NCBI GenBank assembly: GCA_965194505.1
Contig: OZ239144.1
Coordinates: 310,001 to 374,000 of the forward strand
Direction: 5' to 3'
DNA length: 64,000 nucleotides
Source: Hahnella aquatica
GTDB lineage: Bacteria > Pseudomonadota > Gammaproteobacteria > Burkholderiales > Burkholderiaceae_A
Under the pieces are notes generated by a model, which was given only the letters and a program-made list of their open reading frames with translations, was not told the origin of the DNA and searched no databases. Made by a program: the position numbers and the translations under genes. Shown in pieces: positions 1 to 8,518 of the stretch; position 1 is the stretch's first letter, and each line of letters starts with the position of its first letter.

Positions 1-1
1 A

Positions 2-328
2 TCCCTGGGGCTGGTGGAACTCACCCGCAAGCGCACGCGCGATTCCTTGGCCCAGCAGCTCAGCCAGACCTGCCCCACCTGTGAGGGGCAGGGCCGCATC
101 AAGACCGCGCAGACCATCTGCTACGAGATTCTTCGAGAGATTGCCCGCATGGCCAAGCAGTTTCAGCCGCGGGAGTTCCGCGTGATGGCCAACCCCGAGG
201 TGATCGAACGATTCCTGGAGGAAGAGGCCGGTTTCTTGAATGCCCTGATTGATGAGATCGGCAAGCCGATCACGCTCTCGGTGGAGGGGGAGATTCCGCC
301 GGGTGGGTATGACATCGCGCTGCTCTAG
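2..328 (+). CDS. rng: Ribonuclease G, C-terminal part (5' end outside window)
   Basis: The frame is open from the left edge and ends at TAG 326-328, giving the last 108 residues. It starts with the LGLVELTRKR stretch typical of the RNase E/G family, followed by the zinc-link motif CPTCEGQGR (Cys-Pro-x-Cys), which joins protomers of the dimer. Family knowledge: RNase G is an endoribonuclease that matures the 5' end of 16S rRNA and degrades some mRNAs. The protein ends soon after the small C-terminal domain, without the long RNase E scaffold, so RNase G is preferred to RNase E. The start is not in the window. Confidence 0.93.
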   Translation, partial: SLGLVELTRKRTRDSLAQQLSQTCPTCEGQGRIKTAQTICYEILREIARMAKQFQPREFRVMANPEVIERFLEEEAGFLNALIDEIGKPITLSVEGEIPPGGYDIALL

Positions 329-410
329 CGCACGTGGCATCGCGCTGGGTCGGTGGCGGCGCGAGTCCAGTTAAACTAGCGGACTTCCTCGAACCTTCAC
401 TTTTTGAATC

Positions 411-971
411 ATGAAAATCGCTCAAGAACTCCGCCTCGGCAACGTATTCATGCTTGATGGCCAGCCCCAGGTTGTGCTCAAGGCCGAGTACAACAAGTCC
501 GGCCGCAACGCCGCCGTGGTGAAAATGAAATATAAGAATCTGCTCACGGGCTCGGGCTCCGAGCAGGTCTTCAAGGCCGACGAGAAGTTCGAGGTGCTGG
601 TGCTCGACCGCAAAGAGGTCACCTACTCGTACTTCGCAGACCCGATGTATGTCTTCATGGATGCGGAATACAACCAGTTTGAGGTGGAGGCCGACAGCAT
701 GGGCGACGCCTTGAACTACCTGGAAGACGGCATGGCCTGCGAGGTGGTCTTCTACGACGGCCGCGCGATTTCTGTGGAGATGCCCACGAGCGTGGTGCGC
801 GAGGTGGCCTACACCGAGCCTGCCGTGAAGGGCGACACCTCCGGCAAGGTCATGAAGCCCGCCCGCATTGCGCCCACCAACTTCGAGATCTCCGTGCCCG
901 CCTTTGTGGACATCGGAGACAAGGTCGAGGTGGACACTCGAACCGGTGAGTACCGCAACCGGGTGAAGTAG
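411..971 (+). CDS. efp: Translation elongation factor P, arginine-32 type
   Basis: 186 residues, full family length, with the three-domain EF-P layout and the C-terminal signature around TGEYRNR. EF-P rescues ribosomes stalled at polyproline stretches. The tip of the domain I loop reads KSGRNAA, which places Arg at position 32, whereas the lysylated E. coli type has Lys34. Arg32 is the residue rhamnosylated by EarP, and a gene with EarP motifs follows 27 bp downstream. No clear Shine-Dalgarno precedes the ATG. A weak -10-like TAAACT lies at 372-377. Confidence 0.97.
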   Translation: MKIAQELRLGNVFMLDGQPQVVLKAEYNKSGRNAAVVKMKYKNLLTGSGSEQVFKADEKFEVLVLDRKEVTYSYFADPMYVFMDAEYNQFEVEADSMGDALNYLEDGMACEVVFYDGRAISVEMPTSVVREVAYTEPAVKGDTSGKVMKPARIAPTNFEISVPAFVDIGDKVEVDTRTGEYRNRVK

Positions 972-998
972 GCCCAGCAAGGCCTGGGGTCCACGCCG

Positions 999-2204
999 AT
1001 GCCCAGCGCCTTTTCTGTGCTCATCGTCTGCCATGTGGTGGACCACTATGGCGATGCCGGCGTGTGCCTGCGGCTTGCGAAGGGCTTGGCGGCTCGGCAG
1101 TGCCGGGTGCAATTGGTCATCGATCAGCCGGCGCTGATTGCCAAGATGTCGCCGACCCTTCCTGCGAATTTGCGTGTGACCGAAGGCCTCACCGCCCTGG
1201 AGGCGCGCGCTGTGCCAGACCTCCTCATTGAAGCTTTCCAGCACGAGGCTCCATTCGAGTTTCGGATGGACCTGGAGCGTGCGGCTTCGTTGGGTGCGCG
1301 GCCGAGGCGCGTGCTTCTGGATTACCTGGCCACCGAGCCTTGGGCTGATGCCACGCAGGATTTGCTTGCGCCCGACCACGCGATCAACCGTGCCTTGAAC
1401 ACCAAGGGCGGGCCACGGCTTGGCGGTTCTGGCCCAGCGGCCCAGCGGGTGTGGATGGCACCGAGTTTTGGGCAGGGGTTGGTAGTGGGGGAGCCGGGGC
1501 AGTTTCGGCGGGTGTTGGAGTTTCGTGGGGCGGAGGATGGAGCGGGGGGCGTGGCGGAGGGTGATGACGTAGGAGCACCTGGTGCTGTGTGGCCTTTGCG
1601 GGGGAATCGGGTTGGTGGTGCCGCGGGTAAGTCCCGGGCGTTGCGGGCCGAGCATATTGGTGTTGCCACTTCTACCTTTAGGTTTCTTGGCTTCGGCTAC
1701 GACGACGCCCCTTGGAGTGCACTGGAGGCGGCCGTTGCTGAACACGGGTTGCCACCAGGGTTTGCTGACTTTCACATCCATCGCCCCACGGGTTTGGATT
1801 GCAGCCAAGATGAATTCGACATGCAGCTCTGTGCGGCTGACTTCAACTTCGTTCGCGGCGAGGATTCCTTTGTGCGAGCCCATTGGGCGGCTGCGAGCAC
1901 TCGGGCGGTGCCCTTTGTCTGGCAGCCCTATCGGCAGGCTGATGCCGCACACCGCGACAAGTTGGTCGGCTGGATGAACCAGGTGCTGCCAGGCGATGCG
2001 CTTGCAGCTCTGCGAGATTTCCATCTCGCCTTCAATGGGCTGGCTGGCGAGGCTTCGTTGGGGGTTGAAGATGTAGGTGCTGCCTGGCAGCGCCTTTTGC
2101 AAGGCTGGGGGGAGATGCGGCGGGCACTTCAAGCCTCTTGTCAGCGGCTCGCCCAACGGCTGTCGCTGGAGGATCGGTTGATTCAGCTGTTAGAGAGGGT
2201 TTAG
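999..2204 (+). CDS. earP: EF-P arginine rhamnosyltransferase EarP (divergent)
   Basis: 401 residues. EarP transfers rhamnose from dTDP-rhamnose to Arg32 of EF-P. Family features: an N-terminal CHVVDHYGDAGVCLRLA stretch with Asp15 and Asp19 (the catalytic-Asp region), LLDYLATEPW, and C-terminally FVRGEDSFVRAHWA with the nucleotide-sugar-binding Glu/Asp, followed by PFVWQPYRQ. The middle is odd: the usual TGGL(I/L)RE motif is replaced by QGLVVGEPG. About 60 following residues, encoded by a very G-rich stretch near 1480-1640, are Gly/Ala-rich and show codon use unlike the rest. The frame stays open, so this looks like divergence rather than a frameshift. It sits directly behind its substrate gene efp. 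Confidence 0.87.
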   Translation: MPSAFSVLIVCHVVDHYGDAGVCLRLAKGLAARQCRVQLVIDQPALIAKMSPTLPANLRVTEGLTALEARAVPDLLIEAFQHEAPFEFRMDLERAASLGARPRRVLLDYLATEPWADATQDLLAPDHAINRALNTKGGPRLGGSGPAAQRVWMAPSFGQGLVVGEPGQFRRVLEFRGAEDGAGGVAEGDDVGAPGAVWPLRGNRVGGAAGKSRALRAEHIGVATSTFRFLGFGYDDAPWSALEAAVAEHGLPPGFADFHIHRPTGLDCSQDEFDMQLCAADFNFVRGEDSFVRAHWAAASTRAVPFVWQPYRQADAAHRDKLVGWMNQVLPGDALAALRDFHLAFNGLAGEASLGVEDVGAAWQRLLQGWGEMRRALQASCQRLAQRLSLEDRLIQLLERV

Positions 2205-2219
2205 GCACCGCTTTGGGCG

Positions 2220-2579
2220 TTATCTGTGCAAGTCCAAAAGACGCTCTAGGTTCTCCCTCACCGCGAAGCGATCCCGGTCAGACAAGAGCCCTGCCCTCCG
2301 AATCACCAACTGGTTGTCCAGGGTAAACAACTTCATGCGAACCACAGAAGTTGACGACAGCCCTGCGCAAGCTAAGTCTTGTATCGGTGTATCCAATGGC
2401 CAATCGGACTTTTTCGCACTGGTAATCATGGCGAGCACCGAGTGACCTGCCTCCAGACCGAACACGCTCGGATTTGAGATGACCAGAGCAGGACGCCTCT
2501 TTGAACTCGTGCGTTCCGTAAACGGGAAAGGCACCACCACGACATCAAATACATCAAAGGTCACGATAGGCCTCGTCAT
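2220..2579 (-). CDS. MazF/PemK-family mRNA interferase toxin
   Basis: 119 residues. The N-terminal VVVVPFPFTERTSSKRRPALVIS is the MazF/PemK signature: a strand, the PF(P)F loop and the KRRPALV segment. The later SVVRMKLFTLDNQLV matches the second conserved block. Such toxins cut mRNA at short sequences and are held inactive by the partner antitoxin. The start overlaps the antitoxin gene by 26 bp, so the two are translationally coupled. The pair is visibly AT-richer than its neighbours, consistent with mobile acquisition. It faces earP, with 15 bp between the two stop codons. Confidence 0.88.
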   Translation of the reverse strand: MTRPIVTFDVFDVVVVPFPFTERTSSKRRPALVISNPSVFGLEAGHSVLAMITSAKKSDWPLDTPIQDLACAGLSSTSVVRMKLFTLDNQLVIRRAGLLSDRDRFAVRENLERLLDLHR

Positions 2580-2784
2580 CCTCTCGAGAAGACCACTCGC
2601 TCAAGGTCCCTTCCAGGGCAGCGGCAAAGACAAGATCGATGGGACCAGCCTTTCGCAGGTGAATACCACCGGCCTCAATGTCAAAGGCGATGGAGTCACC
2701 GGCCTCGAGGCCTAGCGAACGACGCACGGGCTCCGGGATGGTGGCCTGATACTTTCGGGTTAGTTTGCTGACGGGTGTTTGCAT
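2554..2784 (-). CDS. AbrB/MazE-type antitoxin
   Basis: 76 residues. The N-terminal KLTRKYQATIPEPVRRSLGLEAGD is the swapped-hairpin AbrB/SpoVT DNA-binding fold, and the acidic C-terminal tail (SSREDDEAYRDL) is the kind of segment that wraps the toxin. The ATG is preceded at good distance by TGGAG. Antitoxins of this class neutralise the toxin and repress their own promoter. A near-perfect 18-bp palindrome overlapping the expected promoter lies 24-41 bp upstream. Partner gene: the MazF/PemK toxin immediately downstream. Confidence 0.87.
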   Translation of the reverse strand: MQTPVSKLTRKYQATIPEPVRRSLGLEAGDSIAFDIEAGGIHLRKAGPIDLVFAAALEGTLSEWSSREDDEAYRDL

Positions 2785-2801
2785 GACAAGCGCTCCAATA
2801 G

Positions 2802-2825
2802 ATAATAGGTAATACTAGCATTACC
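2802..2825 (-). promoter_or_regulatory. Putative antitoxin/toxin promoter with palindromic operator
   Basis: On the minus strand TATTAT (plus 2802-2807) is a good -10 box for the antitoxin gene. The palindrome GGTAATACTAGCATTACC at 2808-2825 has six-base arms and a CTAG centre with a single mismatched pair. It lies where RNA polymerase would contact the spacer and -35, so binding of the AbrB-type antitoxin would repress. It also overlaps the stop codon of the upstream SulP gene. Inferred, not tested. Confidence 0.5.
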
Positions 2826-4629
2826 CATTACTGATTGCTACGTGTTGCGCAACCCCCGCCGCCAGCGTCTCGAACATCCGTTGCTGGCCAAACGACTGCG
2901 CAAAGCCCAGGCGGGTCATGGTGGCCAACACCTCAGGCCGCACGCAGGCGAGTCGCATGGTCACTCCACGCCCAGCGAGATGGGCATCCAAATGCTTCAG
3001 GGCATCCAGGCCAGAGCTGTCCACCGACAGCAGGCTTGAGAGGTCGAAGACCTGAATGGGTTCGAGCGGCAGCTTTGGATCAAGCAGGTGCTCGAGCCGG
3101 CTCACCGCCCCGAAAAAGAGCACACCCGTGAGGCGGCGAACTTCGATGCCATCTAGGCTTTTGCCTTGCCCGCTGTGCGCAGGCGCTTCGCCGACGCTGG
3201 CGTCACCGACGCTCGCTTCCTCTACCTCCAGCACCCCGAGGCGCTCAAGCTCCGTCCTGTCCACCACCTCCACCCGTGTGATCTGGGACATCCGATAAAT
3301 GAAGACTGCACAGGCCATCACCAGGCCCACTTCCACGGCCACGGTGATATCCACCACGATGGTGAGTACGAAGGTGGACAACAGCGTGGCCCGATAGGCG
3401 AGGCTGTAAGCCTTCATTTCTTTGAAGGCGCGCCACTCGCCCATGTTGTAGGCCACCACGAGCGCCACGGCCGCAAGGGCTACGAGCGGAATCTGCTCGG
3501 CCAGTGGTGCGGCCCCCAGCACAATGGCGAGCAAGACCAGGGCATGCACCATGCCCGAGACGGGCGTCTTCGCACCCGACCGAATGTTGGTCACGGTTCG
3601 GGCCACCGTGCCCGTGGCGCAAAAGCCACCGAAAAGGGGGCTCACGATGTTGGCTGCGCCTTGGGCCATGAGTTCTTGGTTCGGGTCGTGCCGCTCTTTG
3701 GCCAGGCCGTCGGCAACACGGGCGCAGAGCAATGACTCCACCGCACCGAGCAATGCAATGGTGAGAATCGGCGCAAACAGAAACTGCACGGTGCTCCAGT
3801 TGAAGTCCGGCAGGCTGGGCGCGGGCAGGCCCCTCGGAATCTCACCAAAGGCACTGCCCACGGTTTCTACCGGCAGGCCCAACACGGCCACCAGCAGCGT
3901 GCTGCCCACAATGGCCATGAGCGTGCCGGGCAGGCGAGAGACGATGCGCCCCACCATGGTGGGCTGTGGGTTGTAGCTCTTGGGCCACAGCAGAATCACC
4001 GCCAGGCAAGCGAGCCCAAGGCCAAAGGTGAGCGGGTCTGCCGTGGGCAGGGCCTGCGCCAACGCCTGCATTTTGGAAAAGAACTCCGCAGGCAGTGCAG
4101 GGCCGTCAAGGCCCAAGAAGGCCTTGATCTGCGAGAGGGCGATGAGCACGGCAATGCCACTGGTAAAGCCCATCACCACCGAGATGGGCACGAGCCGAAT
4201 GAGGTTGCCCATGCGCAGCAGTCCCATGAGGATCATGAGCAAACCCGCACAGGCCGTGGCAATGAGCAGGTTCGGAATGCCATAGCGCTCCACGATGGCG
4301 TAGACCACCACGATGAACGCGCCCGCAGGCCCGCCGATCTGAACCGAGGAGCCGCCGAGCGCTGAGATGAGAAAGCCCGCGATGATGGCGGTGATGAGCC
4401 CCGTCTCTGGTGGCAGGCCCGATGCGATGGCAAAGGCCAGCGCCAGGGGCAGGGCCACGAAGGCCACGGTAAGGCCGGCCGAGGCATCCGCCACAAAGGT
4501 CTGGCGGTTGTAGTCCGCCAGGTGATCCAAAAGCTTGGGGCGAAAGTGGGGTCGCCAGTGAGGCTGAAAGGGCAGCCAGCCGAATGTCCTGCTCAGGGAC
4601 TTGCTCAGTGACCGGGTGATGGCTGCCAT
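2821..4629 (-). CDS. SulP (SLC26)-family anion transporter with STAS domain
   Basis: 602 residues from ATG at 4627-4629. An open frame continues to 4686 but would run into the divergent MFS gene. The SulP membrane core (about 10-14 segments) occupies roughly residues 35-440. A C-terminal STAS domain follows, seen as FDLSSLLSVDSSGLDALKHL near residues 520-545. The family includes sulfate, bicarbonate and dicarboxylate transporters, and the substrate cannot be read from sequence. A repetitive hydrophilic linker (VGDASVGEAP) joins the two parts. The start lies only 13 bp from the start of the divergent MFS gene. Confidence 0.9.
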   Translation of the reverse strand: MAAITRSLSKSLSRTFGWLPFQPHWRPHFRPKLLDHLADYNRQTFVADASAGLTVAFVALPLALAFAIASGLPPETGLITAIIAGFLISALGGSSVQIGGPAGAFIVVVYAIVERYGIPNLLIATACAGLLMILMGLLRMGNLIRLVPISVVMGFTSGIAVLIALSQIKAFLGLDGPALPAEFFSKMQALAQALPTADPLTFGLGLACLAVILLWPKSYNPQPTMVGRIVSRLPGTLMAIVGSTLLVAVLGLPVETVGSAFGEIPRGLPAPSLPDFNWSTVQFLFAPILTIALLGAVESLLCARVADGLAKERHDPNQELMAQGAANIVSPLFGGFCATGTVARTVTNIRSGAKTPVSGMVHALVLLAIVLGAAPLAEQIPLVALAAVALVVAYNMGEWRAFKEMKAYSLAYRATLLSTFVLTIVVDITVAVEVGLVMACAVFIYRMSQITRVEVVDRTELERLGVLEVEEASVGDASVGEAPAHSGQGKSLDGIEVRRLTGVLFFGAVSRLEHLLDPKLPLEPIQVFDLSSLLSVDSSGLDALKHLDAHLAGRGVTMRLACVRPEVLATMTRLGFAQSFGQQRMFETLAAGVAQHVAISNG

Positions 4630-4642
4630 GCCATGATCGCGT

Positions 4643-5899
4643 GTGCGCACAGCCACCAGCATACTCGCCGCCCACGTCTTGTCCATGTTGGGCTTTTCCA
4701 GCTATGCCGTGAGCCTGGTGGAGTTACAGGCTTTATGGCAACTCTCAAACACCGAGTCTGGGCTGGTGGCCAGTGCGTTTTTCATTGGCTACATGAGCCT
4801 GGTTTCGATGTGGAACGCACTCACCGATCGGCGAGACCCTCGCGAGATTTATGCCGTGGGCTCGGCCCTGGCCGCAGCCGGCAGCCTGGGCTTTGCACTC
4901 TTTGCTTCGGGCTTTGTATCTGGATTCTTCTGGCAGTTCTTGCTCGGTGCCGGGGTGGCCGCCACCTACATGCCTGGCCTGCGGATTTTGTCGGATCAGT
5001 TCGAGCCAGGTGCGCGGCAGAGCCGATTTGTGTCTTTCTACACCGCCTTCTTTGGTGTGGGTGCAGCGGCGTCCTTGTGGCTCTCGGGCTGGGCCGTGGA
5101 TGCACTCGATTGGCGATGGTCCTTCGGGCTTGCGGCCCTGGGCCCAATGGCTGCCTGGGCACTCATGTGGATGGTCACCCAGCCGTGCAAGCCTCCAGAG
5201 GAAGCCATCGAGAACCTAGCACTCTCGAGTGCAGGGCCGCACTGGGCTTGGCGGTGGGCCATGATGATTTTTCCAGTGCCGGCGTGGAAGGTGGCCTGGC
5301 AGAGCCCAGCTGTAAGGGGCTACACCATCGGCTATGGGGTGCACTGCTTGGAGTTGTTTGGCTCGCGCGCGTGGACGGTCGCCTTCTTGGTGTTTGCATT
5401 TGGGGTGGGCTCCGGTGCCTCGCCTTGGTCGGCTGCAGCAGTGGCGGCCTTCGTGAATCTGATCTCCACACCGGCCTCCATTCTGGGCAACGAGTTTGCC
5501 CTTCGCATGGGCCGGCGCCGTTGGATTCTCTGGGTGATGGCCTCTGGCAGTTTGGTGGGGGTGGCCATGGCCTTGCTGGCCCAGGGCCCGTGGTGGATGG
5601 TGGTCGTGCTCATGAGCATTTACTCGTGTTTGATCATGGCGGATTCGGCCACGCTCACGGCGGGGTTCGTGGGCAGTGCCCCCGCGGCGGTGAAAGGTGC
5701 CGCCATGGGGCTTTATTCCTTGGTGGGCTTTGGGCTTGCGGCGGTGGGCCCGGCCATCTTTGGGCTGGCGCTGGATCTCTCCGGTGGTGCGCAGGTGCCC
5801 ATGGCGTGGGCGGCGGCCTTCTTGGCGATTGGCGCGGGCTGCTTGGGCTATGTCTTTGCGGAGCGGCGGCTCTTCAGAGGCGAGGGTCAGCCTGGTTAG
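4643..5899 (+). CDS. MFS transporter
   Basis: 418 residues, about 12 predicted membrane segments. The GTG at 4643 is the only start that keeps the first membrane helix, because an in-frame TGA occurs at 4634-4636 and the next ATG (4685) cuts into that helix. Conserved MFS features are the loop 2-3 region (WNALTDRRDPRE) and the YMPGLRILSDQF segment in the N-terminal half. The two halves of about six helices are joined near residue 195. Substrate unknown. It is divergent from the SulP gene and converges with the small membrane protein at 5906. Confidence 0.85.
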   Translation: MRTATSILAAHVLSMLGFSSYAVSLVELQALWQLSNTESGLVASAFFIGYMSLVSMWNALTDRRDPREIYAVGSALAAAGSLGFALFASGFVSGFFWQFLLGAGVAATYMPGLRILSDQFEPGARQSRFVSFYTAFFGVGAAASLWLSGWAVDALDWRWSFGLAALGPMAAWALMWMVTQPCKPPEEAIENLALSSAGPHWAWRWAMMIFPVPAWKVAWQSPAVRGYTIGYGVHCLELFGSRAWTVAFLVFAFGVGSGASPWSAAAVAAFVNLISTPASILGNEFALRMGRRRWILWVMASGSLVGVAMALLAQGPWWMVVVLMSIYSCLIMADSATLTAGFVGSAPAAVKGAAMGLYSLVGFGLAAVGPAIFGLALDLSGGAQVPMAWAAAFLAIGAGCLGYVFAERRLFRGEGQPG

Positions 5900-5905
5900 C
5901 GTGCT

Positions 5906-6244
5906 TTAAGGCTGTAACCCCTCAACCTCTCGCGGCATGTTCGAGGTGCACCCGGCCATTCGGAAGAGCGGCGTGGGCAGCGCCACGGCAAGGGAAATGC
6001 CTTGGGCACGGAGCTCGGCGCGCTGCGTTGGTGTGGTCTCAAGCCACCACCATCCGGGGGCAAGGCGATTCAGAATCCAGGGCGCCTGTGCGAGCATCTG
6101 CGCATCGGAGACCTCCCCGGCCCAGACCAAGGTGGGCAGCGGCTCGTCTCGATCGGACTGCACAACAAGCCAGATGGCCGCAAGCACCATGCCCACGGCC
6201 AGCAAAAAGCTAATGGCTTGGAGATGGGGCTGGCGTGGCCACAT
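5906..6244 (-). CDS. Small single-pass membrane protein, unknown function
   Basis: 112 residues from ATG at 6242-6244. The frame is open further upstream but there overlaps the MFS gene deeply, in Arg/Pro-rich shadow sequence. One N-terminal membrane segment (about residues 8-28, ISFLLAVGMVLAAIWLVVQ) is followed by an outside-type domain with a GWWWLETT patch and an RAELRAQGISLAVALPTPLFRM stretch (given here in pieces: RAELRAQG, ALPTPLFRM). The start overlaps the end of the upstream MFS gene by 35 bp, so the two are probably co-translated. No family recognised. Confidence 0.6.
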   Translation of the reverse strand: MWPRQPHLQAISFLLAVGMVLAAIWLVVQSDRDEPLPTLVWAGEVSDAQMLAQAPWILNRLAPGWWWLETTPTQRAELRAQGISLAVALPTPLFRMAGCTSNMPREVEGLQP

Positions 6245-7553
6245 AGAGTCGTTCTGCAATGGGCAGGTGCACCAGCGCCGCAGCCAGTGAGAGTGCCACA
6301 CTGACCCACCACACGATGTTGTAGGAGCCCGTGGCGGTGTAGAGCACACCGCCCAGCCACACGCCCACGAAGGCGCCCACCTGGTGAGATAGAAACACGA
6401 AGCCGAAGAGGGTGGAGAGGTAACGGTTACCGAACATCACGCCGACCAACTGCACGGTGGGCGTGACGGTGGAGAGCCAGAGCAGGCCCATGCCAGCACC
6501 AAACAATAGGGCCGAGGTGGTGGAGATGGGCAGCAACAGAAAGAGACTGAAGAGCACGGCCCGAGACAGGTAGATCCAGACAAGCAGCATGCGTCGAGAA
6601 ATTCGGGTGCTCAGGCTGCCACTCGCATAGCCCCCCACCACATTGAAAAGGCCAATGAGCGCGAGAGACCAGCTCGCCACCTGGGCGGACAAGCCCATGT
6701 CGTTCAAGTAGGGCGGCAGGTGCACGCTCACGAAGGCCACATGAAAGCCGCAGACAAAGAAGCCCGCCATGAGCAGCCAGTAGCTGTTGTGGCCGAAGGC
6801 CTGGGTGATGGCATCGCGCAGGCTGTGGGCGGTGGATGTGGTGGTCGTGGGTGGGCTGGATGGCGCGTTGGATGGCGTGCCCTCGCCGGCGGCGACCTGT
6901 GCAACCTTTTTCTTCTTGGCCCGCAAGGCGAGTGCCAGGGCCGGGGTGGTGGCCATGGCCACGGCCATGATGAGCACGGCCGTGCTCCAGCCATAGGCCT
7001 CGATGAACCCTTGGCCAAGTGGCACCACGAGGAACTGACCCAGGCTTGCCGTGGCGATGCACAGGCCCATGGCCCAGGCACGTCGCTCGGGTGGCATGAG
7101 CTGTCCGAATGCGGCCAGCACAATGTTGTGACCTGCCCCACTCATGCCCAGCCCAATGAGGATGCCTGTGCTGAGGCTAAAGGAGGTTACATCGGACGAC
7201 ACGGTCATGAGCACGAGGCCCACAGCAAAGAGCACGCCGCCGCCCGCGAGCACCCGCCATGGGCCGTAACGGTCGGCCAGGGCACCAGCAATGGGCTGGC
7301 CAATGCCCCAGGCCAGGTTCTGAAGGGCCAGCGCGAATGCAAAGGCCTCGCGGCCAAATCCAAAACTGCCGGGCAGGTCTGGCTTGGAGACGGGGTCCAC
7401 GAAGAGGCCGAAGCTTGAGCGAATGCCAAAGGCGAGCAGCCCAATGAGGCAGCCGCAGATGAGCAGCAGCCAAAGCGGGCGCGTCATGTTTGAGGAGGGC
7501 GCCATGGCCTCGGGGTTCATGCCGTTGGGGCTGGCATCATTGGGTTTGGACAT
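6210..7553 (-). CDS. MFS transporter (OFA/monocarboxylate-like)
   Basis: 447 residues with 12 predicted membrane segments. The N-terminal half contains GALADRYGPWRVL (loop 2-3 MFS motif) and GMSGAGHN. The second half opens with GFFVCGFHVAFVSVHLP, a pattern of OFA/MCT-like MFS proteins. A hydrophilic central loop rich in Lys, Ser and Thr (KKKKVAQ and SPPTTTTS) separates the halves near residues 220-250. The substrate is probably a small organic anion, but this is inference. It is divergent from the DMT gene, and the small membrane protein gene follows with a 35-bp overlap. Confidence 0.85.
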   Translation of the reverse strand: MSKPNDASPNGMNPEAMAPSSNMTRPLWLLLICGCLIGLLAFGIRSSFGLFVDPVSKPDLPGSFGFGREAFAFALALQNLAWGIGQPIAGALADRYGPWRVLAGGGVLFAVGLVLMTVSSDVTSFSLSTGILIGLGMSGAGHNIVLAAFGQLMPPERRAWAMGLCIATASLGQFLVVPLGQGFIEAYGWSTAVLIMAVAMATTPALALALRAKKKKVAQVAAGEGTPSNAPSSPPTTTTSTAHSLRDAITQAFGHNSYWLLMAGFFVCGFHVAFVSVHLPPYLNDMGLSAQVASWSLALIGLFNVVGGYASGSLSTRISRRMLLVWIYLSRAVLFSLFLLLPISTTSALLFGAGMGLLWLSTVTPTVQLVGVMFGNRYLSTLFGFVFLSHQVGAFVGVWLGGVLYTATGSYNIVWWVSVALSLAAALVHLPIAERLYVATPAPSPSH

Positions 7554-7564
7554 CGGACTCCGCC

Positions 7565-8515
7565 TTGAAAAATCTCCCGCATCTTGCCTTAGTCTTCAAC
7601 GCCTTGGTGTGGGGGCTCTCCTGGATTCCCTATAAGTGGATGGAATCCCAGGGTCTCTCGATCCTCTGGGCCACGGCCATTGGCTACCTGCTCTCCACCG
7701 CGGTGCTCGGGCTCTTTCAGCCAGCGGTGCTCTCGCGACTGCTGCGGCCACACCCCCTGTGGATGATGGGCCTGTTTTATGGCCTCACCAACACCTGCTT
7801 CAACTGGGCGCTGGCCCTGGGCGATGTGGTGCGGGTGGTGCTGCTGTTCTACCTGATGCCGCTGTGGGCTGCGCTCTTTGCGCGCATCATGCTCAACGAG
7901 CGCCTCTCGGCCGAGGGCATGGCCCGGCTGGTCTGGGCCTTGGCGGGTGCGGCGGTGGTGCTGGCCTGGCCGGTCCAGGTGGGGCCTGTCGCAGGCGAAG
8001 TGGCGGTCAATGCCCACGTGCTCGCCCCACAGCAGGGTGAATTGGTCTGGGTGGCAGACTGTTTGGCCCTGGCTGGTGGCTTGTTCTTTGGATTGGCCAA
8101 TGTCTACCTGAGACGCTTTGAGGCCGCCACGCAGGCCGAGCGCACGCTCACCATGTTCATGGGCTCCGGCCTGGTGCCCTTGATGGTGCTTCTGGTGTTG
8201 GCGCTGGTGCATCAGTTCGTGCTGGGTGGGGAGGGGTCCTTGCCCTCGCTCATGCCGCCCTGGGAGGCCAGCATGGCGGCCTGGGCACTGGTGCCTCTGG
8301 TGGCGCTCTTCTTGGGCCTGGCCAATTTCAGTTTGCAGTACGGCGGCTCACGCCTGCCCACGCAGGTCACGGCACTCATCATGCTCTCGGAGATTGTGTT
8401 TGCCGCAGTGTCGGCGGCCTTGGTGCTCGGCAAGCAGTTGAGCATGGCCGAGTGGGTGGGTGGGCTAATGATTGTCTCGGCCGCGGTCTGGGCAAGCCTG
8501 CGCAGAGGGCGGTAG
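7565..8515 (+). CDS. EamA/DMT-family transporter
   Basis: 316 residues from a TTG at 7565, which gives the typical N-terminus MKNLPHLALVFNALVWGLSW. The frame is open to 7490, but that extension lies inside the divergent MFS gene. About ten membrane helices form two EamA repeats: the first covers about residues 8-140, and the second ends in a LIMLSEIVFAAVSAALV stretch followed by GGLMIVSAAVWAS. The family exports amino acids, nucleosides or drugs, and the substrate is unknown. The stop is 3 bp before the LysE-type gene, so an exporter operon is likely. Confidence 0.83.
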   Translation: MKNLPHLALVFNALVWGLSWIPYKWMESQGLSILWATAIGYLLSTAVLGLFQPAVLSRLLRPHPLWMMGLFYGLTNTCFNWALALGDVVRVVLLFYLMPLWAALFARIMLNERLSAEGMARLVWALAGAAVVLAWPVQVGPVAGEVAVNAHVLAPQQGELVWVADCLALAGGLFFGLANVYLRRFEAATQAERTLTMFMGSGLVPLMVLLVLALVHQFVLGGEGSLPSLMPPWEASMAAWALVPLVALFLGLANFSLQYGGSRLPTQVTALIMLSEIVFAAVSAALVLGKQLSMAEWVGGLMIVSAAVWASLRRGR

Positions 8516-8518
8516 GCC

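Noticed and set aside
1440..1680. Frameshifted earP
   Set aside because: Both other frames hit stops within the region without restoring the lost motif, and the original frame resumes clear EarP similarity, so divergence is the better reading.
270..2156. Very long open frame antisense to efp and earP
   Set aside because: It lies opposite two recognised genes, has shadow-type Arg/His/Pro composition and matches no family.
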